NCBI RefSeq assembly: GCF_000321225.1
Contig: NW_004451900.1
Span: 47,139-111,138 of the forward strand
Source: Odobenus rosmarus divergens
Taxonomy: Eukaryota > Chordata > Mammalia > Carnivora > Odobenidae
Reading direction: 5' to 3'
DNA: 64,000 bases
In this document: one piece after another, positions 1-16,484 of the stretch
How the letters are laid out: the number at the start of each line of letters is the position of its first letter
Position numbering within the stretch: position 1 is the stretch's first letter
Program-made: the position numbers and the translations under genes
Notes under the pieces: model-generated
What the model saw: only the letters and a program-made list of their open reading frames with translations
Databases searched by the model: none
What the model was told of the DNA's origin: nothing

Positions 1-245
1 ACTTTGTCAAATGCTTTTTCTGCATCTATTGAGAGGATCATATGATTCTTGTTCTTTCTTTTGTTAATGTATTGTATCACGTTGATTGATTTGTGGATGT
101 TGAACCAGCCTAAGCTGCATTTCTTTTTATTGGGTGTAGCTTTTGGTATATTACCCATAAGATTTACCCCCACTGATTATGTTATTCAGGTCTTGTACAT
201 CCCCACTCATTTCCGTCCTTTTTGTGTTAAGTTATCATATTATTG
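1..245 (-). mobile_element. L1 ORF2 fragment, antisense
   Basis: On the minus strand this encodes the L1 reverse-transcriptase stretch around the AFDK motif (read here as the complement of caaatgctttttctgcatct), followed by degraded sequence. It is cut by the window start and has no intact frame. The 3' boundary near 245 is approximate, because homology fades. An old L1 relic in an intron of the CNTNAP-like gene. Confidence 0.7.
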
Positions 246-3884
<3,639 letters not shown>

Positions 3885-5377
3885 TAATGCCCTAAGGGCC
3901 TCTTTCCTGGGAGCGGCTGGTCAGCATGATGGCAAGGGGGCTGCAGCGTGTTGAACAGCACTGCGCTCCATCAGGTGCCGATGAAGGAGGAATTATGTCC
4001 CCTTGTAAACTGGGAAAGGGGTCAATGCTATGTTGCTCTTACTCCGTCCTTGATATAAACCATCACTATGGGACGCGGCGACTGGCCTGAGGCCAGGAAG
4101 CTTCAGAGCCTGTCCTCTCAGAGCGGCCAAGTGCCCCCAGAGAGGGTTCCAGAGATCTCACAGTTCAGGATTATCATGAGACAATTGGGAATTTCTTCTA
4201 GTCATTCTGTTTCACAGTTAGGGTTTTAGTCTGGGTGCAGGCAAGGAAGATGGTCATCGTTGTTTGAGCCCATGGGGGACAGCTGCTGGACGTCAGGCAG
4301 AAGTCAAGTCGGGGGCTCGGGGCTTCGGAACAGACTTTTGAGAGCTGTTGTGTGTGTTGTTGGTGGTGTTTTTTGTTCATTATTCTTGATTTCATCAGGT
4401 TTGGGGAGAAATATGTTCTGTGCCCCAACTCCATCCCACCATCTTTACTCAAAATCCCTATGCAAACACTTTACTTATGGGAAAAGAGGTGGTCTTCGTT
4501 TTTTGACGACCTGAACTGCATATTCATTTTAAAATCTTTGACATTTTCACTCTGCAACCCATTTTATTCAATTATTTTTTCAGATAATTTATTCCATTAA
4601 AATTTTAAATGTAATCTGAGCATCTGACTTGGTGCTCCCACCAAAGACATGCAGTTAGGAAACTTTTTTCTCAGCATCATGTGGTCTGAAAAGTCATTAC
4701 TGAGCCCCTGAGATTGGCTCCCTAATTTGTCTGCAGCGGCTGGAACAGTTGTCTGGGGCTCGAAGCTGCGCAGGGCACGTTAATATTTAAGGAGTGCACA
4801 GCAAGAAACAACCCATGGCAGGGGACAGGCTCACAGAACAAGAGATAAGTTCATTAATTTCTCCTCCTTTTGGCATTGCTACATCAAAACCATGTCAGAT
4901 GCAGGCGGATTGATCCCATTTTCAAAGATCCTGGACAACAGCCTTTACGGGCCTCCACAGTGCCGGTCCCACCCAGGGTCTGGGCACGTCCACCATTTTT
5001 AAGTGTTTACAGCAGCTGATTGCCTTGCTTTCCTTTCCCTGGCTGCCCCACCTCTCCCTCCACCTCCTCCGTCTTCCTTCCCCCCTCCCATTTGTTCCAC
5101 AAATAACAGGAGCAGAATTATGGGAAGACACATGAAACCAAAACGAAAGAAGTATCCAACCTGCTCACGGGCTAAAGAAAAGAGGAAATATTATCCAGAC
5201 ATTTAGTCAGATAACTATGGATTGTGTCCAATGGTGCATCAGGATGCAAGACAGAAGGCTGTCACTGTCTTCCTGGGGCAGAGAAGACAAGTCGATGCAC
5301 ACACGCAGGATGGTGCAGGCCCACAGCGGGGAGAAGACAGGACACCGTGTGGGGGTTCAGGAGGCTTCACTGGCAAA

Positions 5378-5466
5378 GACCATCCGAGGAAGACCGGCAG
5401 GACCGGGGACCATCGAGGAAGACCGGCAGGACCGGGGACCATCCGAGGAAGACCGGCAGGACTGGG
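5378..5466. repeat. 30-bp tandem repeat, 3 copies
   Basis: Three head-to-tail copies of a GC-rich unit starting gaccatccgaggaagaccgg. The middle copy lacks one base (29 bp), so the open frames crossing it on both strands are shifted repeats rather than genes. Confidence 0.9.
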
Positions 5467-5838
5467 GGACACGCATGGGTGTGGGGAAGAGCCTCCTGAG
5501 CGGAGCCGGTGGATGGTTGCTGGCCTGGGGTCCCGGCTAGTAGGAGGGACCTGGGTGGCCAGGCCACTACAAGTGGTGAGCCACACTGGGAGTTTGCTTG
5601 AAGGTAGAGACAGATTGATGTGAGCTGTGAGCAAATTCAAGATAACACTGAGGGTTTGGTCCAGACAGCAGAGGATGGAGCTGCCATTAATGAAATGGGT
5701 TGTTGTGGCCTGGTGGCATGAGGCCTGCAGGTCTCAACAGGCTGGTCCCGATGTCTGCGGGGTGAACACAGACAGGGGAGAGGGAGGGCCTTGACCCTGC
5801 TCCCACGGTGTCCCTGGAGAGCCTGCTTGCTGCCCATG

Positions 5839-5890
5839 GAAGTCGTCCAAGGACAAGTCCCCTGGAAGTCGTCCAAGGACAAGTCCCCTG
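5839..5890. repeat. 26-bp tandem duplication
   Basis: Two identical adjacent copies of a unit beginning ggaagtcgtccaaggacaag. A short exact duplication, probably recent because the copies do not differ. Confidence 0.85.
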
Positions 5891-6131
5891 GATGGTTCAT
5901 GTCCAGAGAGAAGAAAAGAGGTCAAAGACAGAGCCCTGCAGAGGTCAGGGGATGAGGGGCAGCCTGGCAATTTTGGGCAGACAGTGCCCGAGAGGAGGAA
6001 ACCCAGAGATTAGGAAATGTGCAGGGAAGAAGCAGACCGCACGGGAAGGTGGGAGTGGCTGTCAGACCTCCCATGCCCCAGCCCCATGTGGCTACAGCAG
6101 CTTCCGTCCCAGATGTGCAAGAATTCATGGC

Positions 6132-6333
6132 GGGGGGCGCCTGGGTGGCTCAGTCGGTTAAGCAGCTGCCTTCAGCTCAGGTCATGATCCTGGGGTCCTG
6201 GGATGGAACCCCATGTCCAGCTCCCTCTCAGCGGGGAGCCTGCTTCTCCCTCTCCCTCTGCCTGCCACTCTGCCTACTTGTGCTCTCTCTCTATCTCTCT
6301 GTCAAATAAATAAATAAAATCTTAAAAAAAAAA
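6132..6333 (+). mobile_element. Carnivore tRNA-derived SINE (SINEC), sense
   Basis: A full-length Can-SINE. It has a tRNA-Lys-like head (gcgcctgggtggctcagtc contains the A-box; ggtcatgatcc is the degenerate B-box position), a body, a CT-rich stretch, AATAAA-containing tail and poly-A. It is flanked by a 13-bp direct repeat aagaattcatggc at 6119-6131 and 6334-6346. The intact target-site duplication shows L1-driven retrotransposition and a fairly young age. The tail form (ctgcctgccactctgcc) looks arctoid rather than canid, which is inference. Confidence 0.95.
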
Positions 6334-7497
6334 AAGAATTCATGGCAGATGGTGGGGTGCACACAGAAAACTGGGAGCATCACAGTGCTTTACTTTACGT
6401 TTATCTTGCACCTAAACTAAAGTGGGAGGGCTGGTAAATCTTTGGGTCCAAGGTCACTTCTTTCTACCTCCTTTGGACCTGTTGGCTCCAGCTGGCTGCT
6501 AGACTAAACGTGTTCCTGAGCTCTAGATTAGTAAAAGTACCTGTCACGTCTTTGGAATACCAGTAACCTTTGTAGTAGCGCCAATATTAGGAGAGGTCAC
6601 CACAAATCCAGAAGGGAACACAGGCATTGAAGACTGAGGTGGCTTCTAAGTCTGCTTGTCATGTGAATAACTGTAGGAATAATTCTCACTTTCTGTGAGT
6701 TCTGTGAATTTTGTCTGCATGTGCCTCCCCCGACACGGGGCAGCAGGATTCCTGTGCAGACGTGTCTGAAGAGCTTCGTTCTCTTCCAGCTGGCCTACGA
6801 ACCAAAACTGTCATTATAACCAGCCACATATTTCATTATTTTCATTTTTGTTTTCCTTATTTTTTGATCCCAATTGTTCTTTTCAAAAACATTACAAATT
6901 TCAAGAGGAATTTTGAAGTATGAATCGATGCACCAGTGTTTATGTTCCCAAAGCCGAAGCTATAATCCTTAGTGTTTTCTCTTTAAGAAGCTGTGTCTCT
7001 TAAAGTCTCTTAAACAGTCAGAAAGATGGATTTGACTAGAAAAATAGTTCTCATCTTAACAATTTCATAATTTATACTTCCAGTTTTAAGAAGCAGAATT
7101 TTTATTTTCATATACCTCTGATTTTTAAAGTAAACATCTTTGTTTTATAAAGCAGTGTGCCTTTATGAATAATAATTAATTATTGGGATAACTTATTAGT
7201 GGGTCAAATAAAAGCTTAGAAAAGAAACTATTTATGAAATCACCCTTAATCCAATCGGGCTAACAAAGTTAATTCCCCTGAATAGACAGTGTCTGTCTAT
7301 GCATCCATCTTTCTCACACATATGTACAGAAGACGTACACACTATCAATATAGCTGCACTGTGGATAATATGCATCCCAAGTATTATATTGTATACATAG
7401 TAACATTACCTATATAATATATATGTTACATTGTATATATATTAAAAATATACATAATACTACATCTCTTTCTTATGTAAGTAACAATCTGGATTCT

Positions 7498-7677
7498 GTA
7501 ACCATTCTGGATCACACAGGTGCACCTGTAACCACTCTGGATCACACAGGTGCACCTGTAACCACTCTGGATCACACAGGTGCACCTGTAACCATTCTGG
7601 ATCACACAGGTGCACCTGTAACCATTCGGTATCACACAGGTGCACCTGCAACCATTCGGTATCACACAGGTGCACTT
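7498..7677. repeat. 30-bp minisatellite, 6 copies
   Basis: Six exact-length 30-bp units of the form gtaaccattctggatcacac followed by aggtgcacct. Each unit contains the 10-bp perfect palindrome AGGTGCACCT. The last two units carry a ggtatc variant in place of ggatc. Because the period is divisible by three, the array stays open as repetitive peptide frames on both strands; these are not genes. Confidence 0.95.
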
Positions 7678-8165
7678 GCACACGTGCAGTTATATCAGTT
7701 ATATACATGAGATAAAGGTTGCCCTCAAGCAAACCTGTTATCCAATCCCTACCTGTAAGGTTCACTTGATAATATGACTCTTTCCTGGGTGGATGACTGT
7801 CCTTCCCATCAAACCCCCAGAGCAGGGCATGCACAGGTCTGCTCCCACACAACTCATGGCTCCTGCCCATGAGTTCCTGGACCCGATCTCTGTACAGGAA
7901 GACCCAAGGAACAGAGGACCCTGGCCCCTGAGGGTGCAGGCCACAGGCAGTGGGTCACCTCGTCCAGTTCCACCAGTAAGGGTGCGGTGACCAAATAGTG
8001 TCAATATTAGTTCGAAGCTTTCAGCCATGCAGAAGGTGAGAGGTGCTCTCCTCGAACCTGGTCATTGTGGAAATGTGTTGCCCAGGGGAAACAGATTCTA
8101 ATCTACTAGATTAAACCAGTCCCCCAAGCTTCTCTTCGATCTACTTATAAAATTGAAATGAAATG

Positions 8166-8640
8166 AAAGATACACTTTTTTTTATTTCAGGTGTAGAATT
8201 TGGTGATTCATTACTTACACACAACACCCAGTGCTCATCACAAGTGCCTCCTTAATGCCCATCCCCCATCTAGCCCATCCCCCACCCACCTCCCTCCAGC
8301 AACCCTGTTTGTTCTCTATCGTTAAGAGTCTGTTTTGTAGTTTACTTCTCTCTTTTTTATTCCCCTATGTTTATCTGTTTCGTTCCTTAAATTCCACATG
8401 AGTGAAATCATGTGGTATTTTTCTTTCTCTGACTGACTTACTTCGCTCAGCATAATACCCTCCAGTTCCATCCGTGTCGTTGCAAATGGCAAGATGTCAT
8501 TTTTTTGAAGGCTGTATTCCATTGTGTATATGAACCACGTCTTCTTTATCCATTCATCTGTCGATGGACATCTGGGCTCTTTCCATAATTTGACTATAGT
8601 TGATAGTGCTGCTATAAACATTGGGGTACAGGTGCCCCTT
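8166..8640 (-). mobile_element. L1 3' end (ORF2 C-terminus and UTR), antisense
   Basis: The minus strand encodes the C-terminal end of L1 ORF2p: IVKLWKEPRCPSTDEW, then YTMEYSLQK, LPFATTRMELEG and MLSEVSQSEKEK. The same region occurs in sense at 60.7 kb. The element is 5'-truncated and degraded, and no target-site duplication was found. Confidence 0.9.
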
Positions 8641-9837
8641 TGAATACTGATTCAAAAGACAACCCTTTAAAACTGTTTTCTCTAATTTGGGATTTTAAGG
8701 CCAAACATTCCTGATGACCAGTCAGCCTGTGTTTGGGAGAAGTCCTTCTTTTCTCTTTGGTGCCGTCCCAAGTCAGTTTTCTTTAACAGTTCAACTGGAA
8801 GAGCAGTGTGGTCCTGCCACGTGTGGCTGCAGGGACTCCTGTGACCAACAGTCACCCAGCATCTCCATCATAGAGCAGACCGGGGCCTGGCCCTGAGAAG
8901 AACTGTACAGAGGAAACCTCACCTCAGCTAATTATGCTCTAAAGAAAAATAAAACATCTCCAAAATGTGTCTCCACAGAAAAGCCAGCAAAATGGGCTAT
9001 TGGCTCCATGTGAGTCCCAGGAAAACCTGAGAACTGACTCCTTGATTTGCCCTGCACCCCCAGACAGAAAGCTGCATAGCAGACCAGCTTGGCAGGAAGT
9101 GATGCCAGATGGATACACACGGTGCAGAGGCCAGCAGGGACTGCCTCTGTCCTCCAGACACGGGGTGAGAGGTGTTCTGGGTGGCTGTTTTCTGACCCTG
9201 TGCATGAACTCATTCTCCAGGAAAAGCAATTTAGACGTGAGTGCTGTCAGGTATGTGGCCTCAGAGCCAGGACTCAGGGTCATCACCAGCCCAGGCTGCA
9301 CACCATGCCCAACCTCAGGTCCAACAGGAGGCAGCCCCAGCCAAAAGGGAGGCTGGGACATGTAAACTCAGAAGAAAAGTGCAAAGAGAAGCCCAACCAG
9401 TGGGGGGCCCCAAGTCACACCAAGTCACAGGATCATGTGTCTTTCAAAGTTCATTTCTGTCCAAGTGCTAAACCTTGGGAAGGTGCTTTTTGTCTCTGAG
9501 AGGTTTTAGGCTATTTATTTTTCGTTGACTTTGAGCAACAGGAGATCGCTGTGGCAGAAACCATTGTGGGTGGTGAATTTCTACCCACCTTATCAGGGCT
9601 CAGGTGAAAGTGCGTGTCGGGAAGACCACCTCCAGGCTTGGTGGAGGGGTGTCCCCCTCGCGGTCCCCGTCGGGGTGGGAGTGCGGGCCCTGGGGAAGGA
9701 GCCAGGCCAGGCTGGGGCCCTTCGACCATCTGGGTCCGCGGGGTTACGATGGGCAACTCTTTGGATTTCTGCAGGGTTGTTTTTTTTTTTTAATTCAGTT
9801 ACATACATGCTTAACATTCCAAATGATGAGCAGGTAA

Positions 9838-11404
<1,567 letters not shown>

Positions 11405-11946
11405 TGAACATCAGCAGCTCCCACTTCTGAGTGCTGGGCCCCCACCCCGGGGCCCCCCAGAAATAGCAAGAGAGAGACCAGGAGGGGCGGCCACCACCCC
11501 ACACATCCGACACCCCCTCCCCTTCTGTGGGCATCCCCGATCTCCTTCCCGGCCCCTCCTGCTCCCCGTTTACCACTGCTCCGCTCAAGCCCTGTGTGGG
11601 TCTCCCACTGCGCTGGGTTGCTTGGTTTTCACCTTCTGTGGTGTTTTTATGAATGACTTTATTGTGATTGGGGGATCAATAAGACAGAGGGATTAGCCCT
11701 CCTGCGACCACTCCGTGCATTTCAAATAAATAAGGATGCTGTTTACTTATTACAAACTCCAACAAATGAAAAATAATCACCAACTATTAATGAAATATCA
11801 ACCAGGCCTCTGTTTGAAGTAGATTCCCAGGATCCCTACAAACCTCCTGCGAGTCTTACAGGCTCCTATCCAAAAGAGGAAGCTTACCCTGACATTTGAC
11901 AAACACAATTTTTACTATTTTCTGTGTAATTTTTTTGCTCTTTTCT

Positions 11947-12042
11947 ACTTTTTTTCAACGTGGGGCTTGAACTCACAACCCTGAGATCAAGACCTGAGCT
12001 GAGATCAAGTTGGTCACTTAGACTGAGCCACCCAGGCACCCC
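11947..12042 (-). mobile_element. Partial Can-SINE, antisense
   Basis: The tRNA-like head is recognisable as the reverse complement (gactgagccacccaggcaccc at the right end). The body is shortened and the tail region is degraded. No clean target-site duplication. An older copy than the other SINEs here. Confidence 0.8.
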
Positions 12043-15000
12043 TACAATTTTATTTTTGGAGATATATTTATTGAAATTTCTATGCCTAAGGCACTGTACA
12101 GGACACCTGAACTGTGGTCACATGGCCAAAACCTGAATAACGTTTGAAAAGATGGGTTTTTTTTTTAATTGAGTAAATATAAATGAGACATAAAATCCCT
12201 CAAATATCATGGGATATTTTCACTTCTTATGTTTTGTTTTTGATGATTGAAATTTCTGTGAACCCCACTTTTGTGTCCAGGTTTTTAGACTAGATTAGTC
12301 AATCCTAAATCCTTGAATTGTTAATCTGAGTTTGAAGGTGAAATCTCAGATAGGATTCTACATCAGTGTCTGCCCTCCTGAAGTTGGCAGTGCAGTTGTG
12401 GGGTGATTTTAAAGAATTTAAAACATCAGAAATAGCCTGAATACTTTGAACATTGGAGAGGCATTGTGTTCAACCCTTTGTGTGTGGTCTGCTCTGGTTT
12501 TGCCACACTGTTTTCTGTCCGTCTTGCTGAGAACTGTTTCAGGGAGGGTAAGGCCACAAAGCCCCCAAAGCCCGCAAACTTCGAACAGACCAGCCCCAAC
12601 TATCAGTAGCTGGATGTACTTTTCTAGGAAAACAGAAGCTATTCTCCACGCAAAGCCAGTTCCTTCAACGTGACATCCCTACGTGTGATCCAGCCCTGGG
12701 GGCGGGGGGCAGCCTCTGTGGGAGCTCTGGAGATGGCACTGTGCCGTGTCCAGATATTTGTCCCCACCCTCTGATTTGCCTCCCGCTGCATGGGGCAGCT
12801 GCCATATGCACAGGCATTTTGGAGACCGCCATCTGTTTGGAATCCCTTAGTGAAGAGCAGCCTCATGTCTGAGGCTTGATTCTTTAATGCAAATAATTGC
12901 AGGTATTGATTACGGGAGATTAATTACATAAACACAAAGCACACATTTTTGAAAAGGTTTTCTTGAAATGCAATTTATTTCTCGATTGTGAAATAAGAGA
13001 AATTTGAGCTTCATTTAAGTAACTCTTTTTTTTTTACCTACTTTGATCAGAAAAATAAAAGGTGGGCGGCAATGTAAATAAAATTTCAGGATTTCTGCAA
13101 CAATCTAGCAGACGGATTTAATCTCTAGTTTGATGATTTAGTAAACAATATCCTCTGAAAATATGCCAACTTTTGACTTTGTTTGCCTATTTGAAGCTTT
13201 ATCTATCTATATTTGGTGAAATTTACATTTTATTAAATTCTCCGTAATGAAAACAAGATTGAAAGTCCACATCATGTCCAGTTTCTCAGAGTCATCTGTT
13301 CCTTCAGTTCCGAGTAGCTGTTGAGGAAGCGGGTGACCACGGATCCTCTTTGGTTGATGTCTGGGTGTCATCCACATAGACCCCCTGAGCCCCGGGGGAG
13401 AGAGCCAGTGGGCTACTGCACCAATACTCAGGGGCCACTCACAACCTCAGTCTTAACCCTCACTTAGAGAGAACCATTTTCCCATAAAAAGTCTTAACCA
13501 AGCTACTAAACAACTTATAAACCAAAATAACGATTTGTTAAGTGACAGTTACAATAGGACCATCAAACAAGCCACAGTATCTCCAAGTGTAAATCAACAC
13601 ATTCTTCCCCATAGAAGAATTAATAAAATAAACCATAAAGTTTGCCTGGAATCAGAGCTGAGGAGTTATAGGACTTATTTAGTTATTCATTGTCATGTAC
13701 TAAGTGCCGAGGGCCGACCTGTGTGGTTGAATTCCGTTTCTAGTTGAGGACAAGGTGCCCGCACAGCCGACCGGGACGCAGGTGGTTGTCCGGTCCGGTT
13801 CCACCTCAGAGCCCCCCAGAGCAGGGGCCCCCGTCACAGGCTCTCGCGGCTCCCACCCACCCCTCCCCACCCGCCCTGGGTGTCACCCTCTGCAGGAAAT
13901 CAGATGTGTTGTTTTGGACTTTGGGCCTGTCCAGTGAGAGAAAATGGCTCTTACATTTGAAGTGTTCCCATGAGCTGAGCTCTGCCCTCTCTGACAGCCC
14001 ATGTCCCTCTTCCAAGTGACGCCTATGACCTAACATGATGGATCTCTCTCCAGCTCTGTCTCTCTGCTCTATCGTTTTTTAGGATGTGTGCCTAAGGGAG
14101 TTCTAATTTTGTTCATTTGTAAGTTCTACGGTAACCAATCATTCCCCGTGCTTTGTGTGTCCGCTTACCAATTCTGAGAAAAAAGTTACCGGTTTGTACT
14201 GAGACCTCCTCTGTGGATGTGACACACACACGGGGTGATTAAGATCACACTGAGTGTTCAGAATTGCTATTGCTTCATTTTTGCAATAACAGTTTTCATT
14301 CAGAGACTGCATGGAAGAAAGGTCTCTAAAAATGTAAGAAAAAATTGAAGAAAACAAAGTTAATGGCTTTCCCATACAACAGTACCATAGCATTTAGCAA
14401 TTAGGATCCTTTTCACTTGAAAATAGATCTGGCATATACTAAATCATTCAGTAAAATTCAGACCTTATATGAAGTTGTTAAATTAGAATTATATTCTATG
14501 AAACGGAGATTCACCCTCTGGCGTAAGACAGTTACTTGAGATGCGGTTTCTAACACTTCCATCAAAACAAACAGTGGTCATGTTTGTGTAAATGCTAATT
14601 TTATTTAAATTATAGTCCACATTTTATTATTCCTGGTACCAAGACCCATGGTATTCTAGCATTACGTTTTAGAAGATTAGATTGCTGGCCTCTCTCCAAG
14701 GACAGTGTCATGGGCAAAGACACCAGAGTGCTTTCTCCTGTGAAGATGAGCGTTTCCTCAAAAAAGTGACTATGAGAAAAATGACCAAAAAGTCATCACT
14801 GAAACATCCACTGTGCCTCTGTCTCTCCCTGCTCTCTGGAGAACTTTGGGAAAGAGCCCTGAGCTGAGCAGAGGACTTTGTTGCAAATACAGGACGGGCT
14901 CCCATCTGATGGGATCTCCGTGATTGCGCTGATGGAGAAAAACACCACAGAGTGCCTCACGGGGCTCACACACAGGCCACCTGGGCCGCACGTCCCCCTG

Positions 15001-15395
15001 ACCCACAACAGTGGCCCTGGAGAACCGCCTGCTTGTGAACGCCGCAGTAAGGGAACCATTAGTAGGAATTCCTTTGATTTTGTCTTGGTTTGTTCGACGT
15101 GTTTGTGAAATCTGTCCTTGTTATTTCATGCACCATTCTGTGTTTCTTTTTAAGTTGCTGTCCCTGTTCCATTATCCGACACATCCTAACGCCGTCCTTC
15201 CCGGGACGGACTGTGGGACGCCGTCACAGCAGAGCTGCTGGGGCATTTCTCTGCAGGGCCCTGTGGCCACCAGCACGTGGCTCTCCTGGGTGCCGGCTGG
15301 ATCTGCACCTAACTTCACTAGAAACTGCCAGCCATTTTTTCAAGCTGGTTTTCCATCTTACTGCCCCAGTGGTAGAGCGTCATTGTCCCCGTCCT

Positions 15396-15565
15396 GTCAT
15401 CCGTGTCCCTGTCATCCGTGTCCACGTCTTGTCATCCGTGTCCCTGTCATCCGTGTCCACGTCTTGTCATCCGTGTCCCTGTCATCCATGTCCCCGTCTT
15501 GTCATCCGTGTCCCTGTCATCCGTGTCCACGTCTTGTCATCCGTGTCCCTGTCTTGTCATCCATG
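15396..15565. repeat. 35-bp higher-order minisatellite
   Basis: An array built from gtcatccgtgtccct (15 bp) alternating with gtcatccgtgtccacgtctt (20 bp), giving a 35-bp higher-order unit repeated about four and a half times. Variants catccatg and ccccgtctt mark individual copies. The open frames over it are repeat peptides. Confidence 0.9.
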
Positions 15566-15699
15566 TGTGGGTGCATAGCAGTCGCACCGTGTGCCCAACG
15601 AGGGCCCCCCTGGGAGGTTGCCATGCTCTCTGAATGTTTATTCGTCACATGAATACCTTCCCAGCAAAGTGCCTGTTTACATTTTGTGCCCCTTTTTTA

Positions 15700-16140
15700 A
15701 CTGACCTGTTTGCCTTATTATTATTGACTTGTAGAAATATTATATTATCTGGACACCAGTCCTTTATTGAGTACATGAATCACAATTGTTACTACCCTTG
15801 AGGCTTGCTTTTTACTTTTTACCAACATCTTTGGATTTGCAGAAGTCTTAATATTGATTTGTATTTTTGTATTTGTATTCAAAACCTTCAAGCCCAGTTC
15901 ATCAAAGATTTCTTTTGTAGTTAGTGCTCCTTGAGTTTTCTCTGAGAAATCAATGTTTGGAAGAAATTCTCCTACATTTTATTTTAGAAATTTTATAATT
16001 TTAGTTTTGGTCTTTTAATTTTTGCTTTCAGGTCAATGATCTATATAAAAATATTTTTATATATGGTGTGAGGTAGGATTCAAGGCTTAATTTTTTATAC
16101 CACTTTTTTAGGGTATGATTGATATGTTAAAAGATAGTTA
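15700..16140 (-). mobile_element. Old L1M-type fragment, antisense
   Basis: The text resembles the reverse complement of L1 ORF2 downstream of the reverse transcriptase: ctggacaccagtcctttattg, cttgctttttact, tcaatgatctatataaaa and atatggtgtgaggtaggat are typical antisense L1 landmarks. It is diverged, so the edges are approximate. Confidence 0.65.
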
Positions 16141-16360
16141 AGTACAGCAACTGGAGGGTTTCTTTTTTTCTGTTTGTGTGCCCAGTCCTTTGGAGCTAGT
16201 GGTGGTGACATGATGTCAGTGTCTCACAGAGTGACCATGCTGGGAGATCTCACTGCTTCAGATTCCATAGTGGGGATTACTGTCTTGGAGCTCAGAGTTC
16301 ATACAAGGGAAAATTCAAGAGTAGTTTATGATATCCAATCTCTTATTTACCTTGATGTTA

Positions 16361-16383
16361 GATGCTATCATTGTTTTGTGCTC

Positions 16384-16414
<31 letters not shown>

Positions 16415-16434
16415 AAAGATGCTATCATTGTTTT
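16361..16434 (+). pseudogene. RNU6: U6 snRNA 5' fragment with 17-bp flanking duplication
   Basis: Positions 16378-16414 match the first 37 nt of U6 spliceosomal RNA exactly (gtgctcgcttcggcagcaca, then tatactaaaattggaac). The match stops abruptly and is followed by aaa. The fragment lies between two perfect copies of gatgctatcattgtttt (16361-16377 and 16418-16434). The rest of U6, including the catalytic ACAGAGA box, is absent and there is no upstream U6 promoter, so this is a dead retrocopy made by the L1 machinery rather than an snRNA gene. Confidence 0.9.
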
Positions 16435-16484
16435 ATGGATAGCTTTTTCTAGAATGAATTTTTTTAACATTTAATTTTAATTTT

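Noticed and set aside
16378..16417. Functional U6 snRNA gene.
   Set aside because: Only the first 37 nt are present, with no ACAGAGA box, 3' stem-loop, terminator or upstream promoter elements.
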